Shown here: positions 1-8,523 of the stretch, one piece after another
Numbering within the stretch: position 1 is the first letter of the stretch
How the letters are laid out: each line of letters begins with the position of its first letter
Assembly: GCA_902784435.1 (NCBI GenBank)
Contig: CACZUR010000008.1
Location: 1-64,000, forward strand
From: an uncultured Bacteroidia bacterium
GTDB taxonomy: Bacteria > Bacteroidota > Bacteroidia > Bacteroidales > UBA932
Reading direction: 5' to 3'
DNA: 64,000 nucleotides
The notes under the pieces: generated by a model
Database searches by the model: none
Seen by the model: only the letters and a program-made list of their open reading frames with translations
What the model was told of the DNA's origin: nothing
Translations under genes and position numbers: made by a program

Positions 1-1482
1 GATGTACATGACAACGACGGAGTTGTCAGTGTAAATGTCGATGTTGTACACATTGTCCTCCGGGCGGGCGAAAATGTAGCCGTCGATGCCTTCAACGAAA
101 CCTTTGCCTTCTTCCCCTTCCTCTTCAAAGTTCACTTTGCGGGCCACGGCGTCCCATTCAGGATTCAGCACCATGGTGTAGTATTTCCTGGAGTCCGTTC
201 CGCGGACCAGGGAAATACCGAACTTGTCCCATTGGTTGGAAGTGGTCACCTTGAAGGAAATGTGGTTGTGGGCACCCAGGCGGTTGTACAGGACGTATGC
301 TCCGTCGCCCTGCAGGGTCCCGTTCACGCCCGTGAGGGTGGCACCGTTGGACGCCATCACCTTCACATCCCGGTTCTGGCTGTATTTGGCTGCCATCGCG
401 GGCACTTCACCCAGGGTAAGGGTACCGTCGGCCTTCTGGAGAATCTTGTGGCATACCAGGGCTCCGGACCAGTTGGGTTCACTGGCTGCGCCAACATTGA
501 TGTTGCGGTCGTAGATGCTGGCACCGGTACGGGTGGGGCACCAGCCCCAGATATAGCGGTCGCTTCCGTTGGAGGCCGTTTTACCGGCATAGAATGCACG
601 GCTGTCCAGCACGCCTTCGTGCATGTCCTGCGGCCAGTGGGCACCCGGGTCGCCGAAGCAGGCTTTCAGGTTGTCCCACGAATCGGCCATCATGTATTTG
701 ACCTTGCGGCTCCAGGGAGCGCGGTAGCCTTCGCTGTAGATGAAGTACCACCAGTTGCCCATCTTGAACACATCGGGGCATTCGCACATGCGGTCCCAGA
801 CCATGTTGAAAGAGCCCACGTGCGACCAGGCCTTCAGGTCGTCCGACACGAAATCGGCGAACTTCAGGTTGCTGGAGATGACCATGTGCCATTTGCCGTC
901 GTCGGCCTTGAAAATCTGGGGGTCGCGGAAATCGTCCTTGGAGTAGCCGAAATCGTCACCCTTGAGGGCCCACAGCAGGTCCTTGGTCCAGGTCTTGAAG
1001 TCCTTGGAAGTGGCGCGCAGCACTACTTCGCGGTTGGTGCAGTTGCCGTTGTGGCCGGTGTAGTAGATGTAATACAGGCCCTCGGCGTCATCGTACACGC
1101 AGCAACCGGTGCCGATAGCGGCGTCCTGCTCCCAGATGGAGGCTCCGAAGGGGAGTACCTCGCCCAGGGAAGTATAAGAGGCACCGTCCTGGGTGCTTAC
1201 GCCCCAGATGGGGTGGAAGTTATAGGTGGCGTTGTTGTCGAATTCCTGCAGGTACAGGACTTTGAATTCGCCAGCCTTGGCGTCGTAGAAAGGCATGGGG
1301 TCGCCTACGCGGCCGATGGCCGGCGTGTAGTAGGTGCTAAAGCCTTTTTCGTCGGCCGAGGCAAAGTATTCGCTGCTCTCGTCCCAGGCTTTGGGCGTGT
1401 CACCATAGTTTTCCTTGGTGCAGGCCTGGGTGGCCGAAATGGCCACGCAGGCAAGGGTGATATATTGGAAAATGGTTTTCAT
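1..1482 (-). CDS. GH32 fructan hydrolase, lipoprotein-like (3' end beyond window)
   Basis: Probable fructan-degrading glycoside hydrolase of family 32 (levanase/inulinase/fructosidase group). The frame is open from ATG at 1482 to the window edge, giving 494 residues without a stop. The three GH32 acidic motifs are visible: GDPMPF with the nucleophile D61 (the family WMNDPNG site), RDP at 186-188, and the acid/base E234 in the ECP motif. The region after about residue 330 fits the usual C-terminal beta-sandwich. The N-terminus is a signal peptide with a possible lipid cysteine at C21, though the lipobox (TQAC) is weak. It is the last visible gene of a susC-susD-DUF4960 operon, 5 bases after its neighbour. 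Endo- or exo-action cannot be told from sequence alone. Confidence 0.9.
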   Translation of the reverse strand, partial: MKTIFQYITLACVAISATQACTKENYGDTPKAWDESSEYFASADEKGFSTYYTPAIGRVGDPMPFYDAKAGEFKVLYLQEFDNNATYNFHPIWGVSTQDGASYTSLGEVLPFGASIWEQDAAIGTGCCVYDDAEGLYYIYYTGHNGNCTNREVVLRATSKDFKTWTKDLLWALKGDDFGYSKDDFRDPQIFKADDGKWHMVISSNLKFADFVSDDLKAWSHVGSFNMVWDRMCECPDVFKMGNWWYFIYSEGYRAPWSRKVKYMMADSWDNLKACFGDPGAHWPQDMHEGVLDSRAFYAGKTASNGSDRYIWGWCPTRTGASIYDRNINVGAASEPNWSGALVCHKILQKADGTLTLGEVPAMAAKYSQNRDVKVMASNGATLTGVNGTLQGDGAYVLYNRLGAHNHISFKVTTSNQWDKFGISLVRGTDSRKYYTMVLNPEWDAVARKVNFEEEGEEGKGFVEGIDGYIFARPEDNVYNIDIYTDNSVVVMYI

Positions 1483-1487
1483 AACTT

Positions 1488-2876
1488 CTACTTGGTCAGA
1501 TAGTTGATAGCGTTCTGCGTCATGGTGGCGATATTCTTGTGGAAGTGTTCCTCATATTCCGGCTCGAACATGTAGGAATACCAGTCGTAGCAGCCGGAAC
1601 CGATGCAGATGATGCCGCCCTTGCCATCCTTGGCGGGGTATTCCCAGGCAACTACGGCACCGTCGCCGCCCACACCCAGGATCTTGCCGCCGGTGCGGTT
1701 TTCCCAGGCTGCGTGGTCGTCATAGCCACCCCAGTCGGTCCCGATATGGTATTGGGCCGTAGAGTTGGTGATGTGGTAACCGTTGTCGGTGCAGTAGACC
1801 TTGTTGGGGTCGTCGCCGGCGATGAGGCCGCTGAAGAGCGGATGCTCGTTCTGGCCGCCGAAGATGTTGAAGTCCCAAGGGCCCCAGCAGCGTTCGGCAC
1901 CGTCTTCGTTCTGGCCCCAGCAGTTGTTCGGGGTGGTCCACTCGTCGTCACCGGTGGTGCCGATGAAGGAAGGCAGGTTGGTGGCATAGCGGGTGAGCAG
2001 GAAGGCGCCGCCGTTTTCGTAGTAGGCACGCAGCTGGTTCACGGCCTCCAGGGCTTCGGGAGCCTTGGCCACGAAGTTGTCGTGACCGTCCACGCCGCCG
2101 TCCATGTGGAAGTGCCACCAGATGAGCTTGCATTCAGTCAGGTCTACGGTGCCGGCCTTGAAGTCGGCGAAGCTGGTATACAGGGCACCCGGGACGTTGG
2201 ACAGCATCCACTGGCAGGCAGCGCCGGCTTCGGGATCCAGGTCGTTCATGTTGGCAGGGAAGCCGATGAACAGGGCCTTGGGTTTGTCGATGGCCGTTAC
2301 ATTGACCGTATACACGCTCTTGGCCGAGTTGTTGGTCACGGTGTACTGCACGGGCTCCGTGAAGTCCTGCGGTACGCCGGAGGCGGGGCTGATGGTGGCG
2401 TTTACGCTGATGGTGATGGTGGGTACCAGGGCGTTGATACCCTCCGACTTGGGAACGAAGGCAGAGATGGTCTTGGCCTCCTGGTCGATGGTGCCGGTAT
2501 AGATGTCGTTCAGGACAAAGTGGAGGATGCGGGCTTCGTCGTGCAGGACGCTCAGCGTCCAGTCGATGCTGGCGTCACCGTTGCTCACGTGAAGACCCTT
2601 GGCGGCGTCCATGTTCAGTTTCTGACCCTTGGCCACGTTGCAGGTGGCGCCGTCAGACAGGGTGAGCTCCGTTATTTCCATGGCAGAAGTGGCGTACACT
2701 TCCGGCAGCCGGACCACGATGCTGCGTGCGGCCAGGTCGATGGTGCCCTGGAAGTTGTCCAGCGAGATGGACTGGATCAGGCAGTCGCCGCCCAGTTTGA
2801 GCTCGCTCACGGTTTTTTGAGAGCAGCCAGAGAGGCAAAGCAGTGCTGCTGCAATATAGAATAATCTGTGTTTCAT
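1488..2876 (-). CDS. DUF4960 surface glycan-binding lipoprotein
   Basis: Predicted outer-surface lipoprotein of 462 residues with a clear lipobox (LSGC, lipidated C18). Residues about 30-200 look like tandem Ig-like beta-sandwich repeats. The C-terminal half, rich in Trp and His (WWHFHMDGG near 240), resembles the DUF4960 domain found beside SusC/SusD in Bacteroides fructan loci. It likely captures fructan chains at the cell surface and hands them to the SusCD transporter. It lies 13 bases after susD and 5 bases before the GH32 gene, so it is co-transcribed with both. The family assignment is from memory of the B. thetaiotaomicron levan locus; binding specificity is inferred. Confidence 0.8.
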   Translation of the reverse strand: MKHRLFYIAAALLCLSGCSQKTVSELKLGGDCLIQSISLDNFQGTIDLAARSIVVRLPEVYATSAMEITELTLSDGATCNVAKGQKLNMDAAKGLHVSNGDASIDWTLSVLHDEARILHFVLNDIYTGTIDQEAKTISAFVPKSEGINALVPTITISVNATISPASGVPQDFTEPVQYTVTNNSAKSVYTVNVTAIDKPKALFIGFPANMNDLDPEAGAACQWMLSNVPGALYTSFADFKAGTVDLTECKLIWWHFHMDGGVDGHDNFVAKAPEALEAVNQLRAYYENGGAFLLTRYATNLPSFIGTTGDDEWTTPNNCWGQNEDGAERCWGPWDFNIFGGQNEHPLFSGLIAGDDPNKVYCTDNGYHITNSTAQYHIGTDWGGYDDHAAWENRTGGKILGVGGDGAVVAWEYPAKDGKGGIICIGSGCYDWYSYMFEPEYEEHFHKNIATMTQNAINYLTK

Positions 2877-2889
2877 AAGCTTTGATCAA

Positions 2890-4614
2890 TCACCAGTTAC
2901 CGATATTCTGAGTGTAGTGGCCGTTGGAGGCGGCAATCTGAGAGGCCGGGATGGGCAGATACTCATCTTTGTCGGCCGTGAAGCGGGCGTCCCTGTAGAT
3001 AGTGCAGTTGTCGGCTTCTTCGGCGAAGTATTTGTTCAGGACCGTGGCGGCATCGCCCCAGCGGACCAGGTCGAAGAAACGTTCGCATTCCAGGGCCATT
3101 TCCAGGCGGCGTTCAATTTTCACCATCCGGATGGCAGCTTCCTTGTCATAGCTTCCGTTATACTGGGTGGCGTAAATCTTGACCCCGTAACGGGTAGGAT
3201 AGTCGGAGAACATCTGGGTAGAACCGGCTGCGCGTTTGCGGATCTGGTTCACCAGCTCGATGGCTTTTCCGCTTTCTCCCAGCTGGGCATAGGCTTCGGC
3301 ACGCTCCAGCAGCACATCGGCATAGCGGAAGACGATGCGGTTCATGGAAGAAGCCCAGTAGGAACCCTTGATCAGGTATTCGCCCACCAGGGCGGGATCC
3401 ACGTTCTGCTTGAGGCTGATGTAGTAGCCGTACAGGCCGTTGCCGCGGCTCCACTGCTTGGTTTCGTCCTGGATGAAGTTCTTGTTGAACAGGTAAGGCA
3501 GGCCGGGCATACCCACGGTCAGGAACAGACGGGGGTCGGCGTTGTCGGCGAAGGTGTAATCTTTTTCGTTGAAACTGTCACCCACCGGGAGGCCGTCGGC
3601 GCCGGTACGGAAGGCATTCACCAGGTTCTGGCTGGGCTTGTAGAAGTCGCAGGCACCGTCGGTGACGTTGTCAATGCTGGGGCCGATGAGGCCGTAGCTC
3701 CAGTTCAGGTTGCCGTAGGTGGAGCCGTCGTTGCGGGAGTACTGGATGGCCCAGATGCTCTCCTTGCCGTTTTCATACATCTCTTCCGGACGGAAGTTGT
3801 TGTGGATGTCGTCTTCCAGGCCATAGCCGGCATAGAGGGAAGGTTGGGTGTATTCGATCACCTTGTTCAGGTCTTCCGCATTGACAGAGGTAACCTGGTT
3901 GGACTTGGCATCGTCCTGGCGATAAGCCTTGTAAAGGTACAGCTTGGCCAGGAATGCAGCTGCGGCGGCTTTGGTGGGACGGCCCTTGTCGGCCTGCACC
4001 TCCGGAAGTACGTCATAAGCGGCTTTTACGTCGTCGATGATGAGCTGCCAGCCCTCGTCGTTGGAATAGGTGGTGTTGGACAGTTCGTTGTACTGGTCGT
4101 AGGTGAGGCTGGGATCCGTCACGAACGGGATGTTCTTGAACAGACGTTTCAGCAGGAAGTGGCCGTAGCCACGCAGGAATTTCATCTCGGCCAGGCGCTG
4201 TTCCTTCATGGCGTAGCTGTCGTCACACTCGTTCAGGAGGGCGATGGCGCTGTTTACGCGGGAAAGGCTGTTGTACAGACGGACCCAGATATCGTTCAGA
4301 TTCCAGTTGGTGGTAAGGACACCCTGCTGGATTTCCAGCTGGTGGAATACATCACCGTCGCTGGTGCCGTTGCCGCCCTTGTAAGCGTCGTCGGAGCGTA
4401 CGTCGAAGTTCCACATGGAGAAAGAGGAGTTGATGTCCTCGGCCGATGTGAAGATGGCGTAGGCGGCCACCACCATGCCTTCTGCATTGGCGGGGTCTTT
4501 TACCTGCTCATCGCTCAGGGTAGCCTGGGGTACCTGCTCGGAGAGCATCTTGTTGCAGGAGAGGATCATGCAGCAGGCCAGGCCCATATATAGGATGGAA
4601 ATAAGCTTTCTCAT
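2890..4614 (-). CDS. susD: SusD/RagB family nutrient-binding lipoprotein
   Basis: Outer-membrane surface lipoprotein that forms the lid of a SusC transporter. I place the start at the ATG at 4614, giving 574 residues. That start gives a proper lipoprotein signal (MRKLISILYMG, lipobox ILSC) and a 13-base gap after susC, whereas an upstream ATG at 4641 would overlap susC and bury the signal peptide. Typical SusD features are TPR-like helices in the first half, the RVNSAIALLNECDDSY region, and the C-terminal FFDLVRWGDA and EYLPIPASQI segments. The GH32 and DUF4960 neighbours suggest a fructan substrate. Confidence 0.95.
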   Translation of the reverse strand: MRKLISILYMGLACCMILSCNKMLSEQVPQATLSDEQVKDPANAEGMVVAAYAIFTSAEDINSSFSMWNFDVRSDDAYKGGNGTSDGDVFHQLEIQQGVLTTNWNLNDIWVRLYNSLSRVNSAIALLNECDDSYAMKEQRLAEMKFLRGYGHFLLKRLFKNIPFVTDPSLTYDQYNELSNTTYSNDEGWQLIIDDVKAAYDVLPEVQADKGRPTKAAAAAFLAKLYLYKAYRQDDAKSNQVTSVNAEDLNKVIEYTQPSLYAGYGLEDDIHNNFRPEEMYENGKESIWAIQYSRNDGSTYGNLNWSYGLIGPSIDNVTDGACDFYKPSQNLVNAFRTGADGLPVGDSFNEKDYTFADNADPRLFLTVGMPGLPYLFNKNFIQDETKQWSRGNGLYGYYISLKQNVDPALVGEYLIKGSYWASSMNRIVFRYADVLLERAEAYAQLGESGKAIELVNQIRKRAAGSTQMFSDYPTRYGVKIYATQYNGSYDKEAAIRMVKIERRLEMALECERFFDLVRWGDAATVLNKYFAEEADNCTIYRDARFTADKDEYLPIPASQIAASNGHYTQNIGNW

Positions 4615-4627
4615 AATCGGTAGTGCA

Positions 4628-7600
4628 TTAGAAAGAAACATTGATACCCAGCGTCACATTCGTAGGGATAGGATAGCCGAAGTTGGGGTTCTCCGGGTCT
4701 ACGCCGGTGAATTTGCAGCTTCTGATAGTGAGCAGGTTCTGGGCGGAAACATAAGCTCTGAGGCGAGCCATGTGCAGGGTTTCACATACGCTCTTGGGGA
4801 AGTTGTAGCCCAGCTGGACGGTACGCAGCTTGGCGAAGGAACCGTCTTCCACAAAATAAGAGGAGACGCGTTTCTCGTTATTGTTGTCCATGGTGCTTAC
4901 AGCGGGGATGTTGGAGGCCATGTTGGCGGGGCTCCAGGCATCCAGCATGCGGCGGCCCTTGTTCAGGTTGGAGATATTCAGTCCGCTCCAAAGGTCGGTC
5001 TGTTTCTTGAAGTCACTGATGACATCCACTCCCTGCACGCCCTGCCAGAACATGGTCAGGTCGAAGTTCTTGTACTGCAGGTAGATGTTCAGACCCCAGG
5101 TGAAAGCAGGAACCGGGGAGTAGATCCATTTCTGGTCTTTCTCGTTGATGACACCGTCCTCGTTCAGGTCTTTCCAGCGGATACGGCCCAGTCCGGCACC
5201 ATTCTGGGAGGCATGGTTGTCAATTTCTTCCTGGCTCTTGAAGATGCCGTCGTATACATAGCCCACCTGGGCGCCCATCGGATGGCCCACGACGCTCTCT
5301 ACGCCGTTTCCGCCGAAGGTGCCGTTGGCTGCGATGGTGTCGGGCAGTTTGGTCACGCGGTTGTCATAGGTGCCGATGTTGCCTGCCAGGTCGTACTGGA
5401 AGTCGCCAATCTCTCCGCGGTAGCCCACGTTGAACTCAATACCCTTGTTGTCCATGGCGCCGGCGTTGATCCACTGCGAGGATCCTTCGCCCATGACGCC
5501 GATACCGGGCATGTATACCAGGATGTCGGTGGTCTTTTTGTAGTAGGCTTCGAACGAACCGTACAGGGCGCTCTTGAACATGGCGAAGTCCAGACCCAGG
5601 TTGGTCTGGGTGGTGGTTTCCCACTTCAGGTTGTCGTTGCCCAGCTGATTGCGCTTGAAGCCGCTGGGAAGTGTCTGACCGCCGTTGGTGCCGGCGATAT
5701 CATAGCTGGTACCGTAGCTCTGGCCGCCGAAACCGGCTTCACCATAGTTGCTTTCATACAGCGTATAACGGGCTACGTTGGCAATTTCCTGGTTACCGGT
5801 CTGGCCCCAGCTGGCGCGCAGCTTCAGGTTTTCCAGCCAGGTGGCGTCTTCCAGGAAGGATTCCTTGTCCAGGCGCCAGCCCAGGGAGACGGACGGGAAC
5901 AGACCGAAGCGGTTGTTGCGGCCGAAACGGCTGGAACCGTCGTATCGGAGGGTGAGACTGGCCAGGTAGCGGTCGGCATAGTTGTAGTTGGCCTTGCCGA
6001 AGAAAGATACCAGGGTATATCCGCCGCCGCCGCCATAGGCTTCTGCCTCGCCCACAGCCGAGCTGGGCCACATATAGTCGGGATTCAGCACGGCGAAGTC
6101 AAAGGCCTTGCCGCTGAACCAGGTGTCGTCTTCGCGGTTGATTTCCGTACCCAGGAGTACGTCGCCGCGGTGCTTGCCGGTTTCGAAATTATAAGTGGCG
6201 ATGGCGTTCCACATCCACTTTACCCAGTGCTCCTGCTTGCCTTCCACGGCATTGGTGGGGTTGGCCACCGTACCTTCCGTCACCGGATAGGTGAAAATGC
6301 GCTGCATCTTCTGGGAATAGTCAATGCCGAAGGTGGTCTTGAAGTTCAGGCCTTTCATGGGGTTGATGTTCAGGAAAGCGTCGCCGAACATTCTCCAGTA
6401 ATAATAGCGGTTGTCAGCGTTGCGGGTCAGGCGGGCCAGGGGGTTCTCACGGTCTGCATAACCGCCCACGGGGCCGGCGAAGTCGCCTTGGGTGGTGTAG
6501 ACGGGGATGGACGGGTTGAACTGGAGCACATTCTCCAGGAATCCGCCGGGCGCCTGCACTTCGGAAGTGCGGTTCACCGTGAAGTGCTCGCCGATGGTGA
6601 CGATGTTCCGGTCGCCGATCTTGAGCAGTTTGTAATCGGTATTGATACGGGCGCTGAGGCGGGAGAAGTCGGAGAACTTGATGATACCGTCGTTCTTGTA
6701 GTAACCCAGCGAGAAGAAGGAATTCCCGCGCTCAGTACCGTTGCTCAGCGACAGGTTATACTGCTGGATGATACCGGTACGGGTGGTTTCCCTGAACCAG
6801 TCGGTGTCGCTGGCGGGAGTGGTGCCGGCGGCATCCAGGTATTTGCTCATGCGGACGCTGCTAAGGGCGGGCGCACCCTGGGCGTCATAGCCCCAGTCAT
6901 ATATGTAACCGAGGGAGTTGCGGTTGGGGTTGAGGCCGTCGTTCACATAGCCCTGCCACATTACGCGGCCGAACTCTTCGGCATTCAGGACATGCATGCG
7001 GTTCATGTAGGACTGGGCGGCCACGGAGGCGTCGAAGTCCACTTTCACCTTGCCGTCCTTGCCGCCCTTGGTGGTGATGATGATCACACCGTTGGCGGCG
7101 CGGCTGCCGTAAATGGAAGCGGAGGCGGCGTCCTTGAGCACCTGGATGGACTCGATGTCGTTACCGTTGAGCTCGTGCATGCCGGCCTTGGTGGGCACGC
7201 CGTCAATAATATACAGCGGGTCGTTGTCGTTCAGGGTTCCGACGCCACGGATGCGTACGGTGGCGGCACCGGAAGGAGAACCGTCGGCACTGATGTTCAT
7301 GCCGGGGACGCGGCCCTGGAGGGCTTTCACGGGGTTGTTCTCGTTCTGCTTGGCCAGGTCTTCCGTATTGACGGTGGAAATGGCACCGGTGAGGTCGGCC
7401 TTACGCTGAACGGTATAACCGGTTACCACCACTTCGTTCAGCAGCTGGGCGTCTTCGTCCATCACCACAGACATCTGTGCCTGGGCGGGGAGTTCCAGCG
7501 TGGTGTAACCGATGGATGAGAAGACCAAAACGGCACCTTCTTTCACCGTGATGGAGAAGTTGCCGTCAAAGTCCGTCGTCGTACCGTTGGCGGTACCCTT

Positions 7601-7738
7601 TTCCATGACTGCGGCGCCAATGACGCCGTAGCCGTCGGCCGATGAGGTCACAGTGCCTGTGACCGTGATCTGCTGGGCGAAGGCGGTAAAGCCGGCCAGC
7701 AGCAGGGCCGAGATTAAAATTGACTTTAATTTGAACAT
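4628..7738 (-). CDS. susC: SusC/RagA family TonB-dependent transporter
   Basis: Outer-membrane TonB-dependent importer of oligosaccharides, 1036 residues. The ATG at 7738 is chosen because it starts a signal peptide (MFKLKSILISALLLAG...FAQ) and lies about 50 bases downstream of a TATATTTG promoter box; upstream in-frame starts would overlap the promoter. Domain order: signal peptide, carboxypeptidase-regulatory-like domain (about 23-105, with the family DFDGNFSI and SSIGY motifs), plug domain with the SusC signature (VRIRGVGTLNDNDPLYIIDGVP), then the beta-barrel ending in GINVSF. First gene of the PUL operon. It probably imports fructo-oligosaccharides, by context only. Confidence 0.95.
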   Translation of the reverse strand: MFKLKSILISALLLAGFTAFAQQITVTGTVTSSADGYGVIGAAVMEKGTANGTTTDFDGNFSITVKEGAVLVFSSIGYTTLELPAQAQMSVVMDEDAQLLNEVVVTGYTVQRKADLTGAISTVNTEDLAKQNENNPVKALQGRVPGMNISADGSPSGAATVRIRGVGTLNDNDPLYIIDGVPTKAGMHELNGNDIESIQVLKDAASASIYGSRAANGVIIITTKGGKDGKVKVDFDASVAAQSYMNRMHVLNAEEFGRVMWQGYVNDGLNPNRNSLGYIYDWGYDAQGAPALSSVRMSKYLDAAGTTPASDTDWFRETTRTGIIQQYNLSLSNGTERGNSFFSLGYYKNDGIIKFSDFSRLSARINTDYKLLKIGDRNIVTIGEHFTVNRTSEVQAPGGFLENVLQFNPSIPVYTTQGDFAGPVGGYADRENPLARLTRNADNRYYYWRMFGDAFLNINPMKGLNFKTTFGIDYSQKMQRIFTYPVTEGTVANPTNAVEGKQEHWVKWMWNAIATYNFETGKHRGDVLLGTEINREDDTWFSGKAFDFAVLNPDYMWPSSAVGEAEAYGGGGGYTLVSFFGKANYNYADRYLASLTLRYDGSSRFGRNNRFGLFPSVSLGWRLDKESFLEDATWLENLKLRASWGQTGNQEIANVARYTLYESNYGEAGFGGQSYGTSYDIAGTNGGQTLPSGFKRNQLGNDNLKWETTTQTNLGLDFAMFKSALYGSFEAYYKKTTDILVYMPGIGVMGEGSSQWINAGAMDNKGIEFNVGYRGEIGDFQYDLAGNIGTYDNRVTKLPDTIAANGTFGGNGVESVVGHPMGAQVGYVYDGIFKSQEEIDNHASQNGAGLGRIRWKDLNEDGVINEKDQKWIYSPVPAFTWGLNIYLQYKNFDLTMFWQGVQGVDVISDFKKQTDLWSGLNISNLNKGRRMLDAWSPANMASNIPAVSTMDNNNEKRVSSYFVEDGSFAKLRTVQLGYNFPKSVCETLHMARLRAYVSAQNLLTIRSCKFTGVDPENPNFGYPIPTNVTLGINVSF

Positions 7739-7788
7739 ATAATATGGGTTAAGTAGTTCCGTGTTTGTGGGGCGTTTCGCCAGTTGTG

Positions 7789-7796
7789 CAAATATA
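7789..7796 (-). promoter_or_regulatory. susC promoter -7 box (TATATTTG)
   Basis: Matches the Bacteroidota -7 element TAnnTTTG and lies about 50 bases before the susC start. No well-spaced -33 TTG is present (the nearest is 24 bases away), which suits a promoter needing an activator bound at the adjacent repeats. Confidence 0.7.
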
Positions 7797-7819
7797 GGTA
7801 AAAGGGGCATTCCGGCTCC

Positions 7820-7871
7820 GCAACAAATGTTACCCTTGCTGCAACAAATGTTTCCTGGTAACAATTATTGC
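7820..7871. promoter_or_regulatory. Candidate operator: two direct repeats and an inverted copy upstream of susC
   Basis: GCAACAAATGTT occurs at 7820-7831 and again at 7841-7852, exactly 21 bases apart (two helical turns). A third copy in inverse orientation, GGTAACAATTATTGC at 7857-7871, matches the reverse complement of the extended first copy (7820-7834) at 13 of 15 bases. The cluster begins at the -33 region of the susC promoter and extends upstream, where a PUL activator would bind. The inverted copy also contains the -33 TTG of ruvC. The regulator itself is not in the window. Confidence 0.55.
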
Positions 7872-7898
7872 AGCAAAAGAATCAAAGTTGTAACTTTG
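7868..7898 (+). promoter_or_regulatory. ruvC promoter (TTG, 20 bases, TAACTTTG)
   Basis: TTG at 7868-7870 and TAACTTTG at 7891-7898 fit the Bacteroidota consensus. Only nine bases separate the box from the ruvC ATG, so the transcript leader is very short or absent. Confidence 0.7.
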
Positions 7899-7907
7899 TG
7901 CCCGGCA

Positions 7908-8465
7908 ATGGATCACGCTCGCATCATACTGGGAATAGACCCCGGAACCCAGCTGCTGGGCTTCGGCATCATCCGCGTGGAAGGAAAGAAAGCCGCCTAC
8001 GTGGACATGGGAGTGCTGGACCTCCGGAAGGAGGCCGATGCCTACGCCAAGCTCCAGGCCATCTACGAATGCATCAGTGAGGTGTGCCGGAATTATCACC
8101 CCACGGAGCTGGCCATTGAAAGCCCTTTCTACGGGAAAAACGCCCAGGTGGTCCTGAAACTGGGCCGGGCGCAGGGGGCCGCCATCCTGGCCGCCAAGGA
8201 ATACGGGGTGTCGTCCGTCACGGAATACGCCCCCCGGAAGGCCAAGGAGGCCATCGTGGGTAACGGCGCCGCCTCCAAGGAGCAGGTACAGCTCATGCTG
8301 GAGAAAACCCTGGGCGTAAAACTGGAAAGCCGGCACCTGGATGCGACAGATGCCCTGGCCATCGCCCTGTGCCACCACTACGAAACCTCCTCGCCGCTGC
8401 GCTCTTCCAAGGGAAAGGGCGGCTGGGAACAGTTCCTCAAAGATCATCCGGAAAGAATTTCTTAA
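7908..8465 (+). CDS. ruvC: Holliday junction resolvase RuvC
   Basis: Crossover junction endonuclease that cuts Holliday junctions with RuvAB during recombinational repair. The 185-residue length is normal for the family. The four catalytic acidic positions are visible: D11 in GIDPGT, E71 in AIESPFYGKN, and D145 and D148 in LDATDALAIA. The start at 7908 is preferred over an upstream ATG at 7761 because it begins directly at the family N-terminus and follows a promoter box at 7891-7898. It is divergent from susC and shares a 169-base intergenic region with it. Confidence 0.97.
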   Translation: MDHARIILGIDPGTQLLGFGIIRVEGKKAAYVDMGVLDLRKEADAYAKLQAIYECISEVCRNYHPTELAIESPFYGKNAQVVLKLGRAQGAAILAAKEYGVSSVTEYAPRKAKEAIVGNGAASKEQVQLMLEKTLGVKLESRHLDATDALAIALCHHYETSSPLRSSKGKGGWEQFLKDHPERIS

Positions 8466-8523
8466 AAATTTTTTAAACCTTGGCGCCGGGACGGTGTCAA
8501 AGGACTGTTTAGTATTCATTCAT

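Noticed and set aside
2917..7519. Long plus-strand open frames opposite susD and susC
   Set aside because: No recognisable domains, and antisense to two certain genes.
7739..7864. Longer susC start at 7864
   Set aside because: It would run across the TATATTTG box and operator repeats and place a Cys-rich, non-signal segment before a perfect signal peptide.
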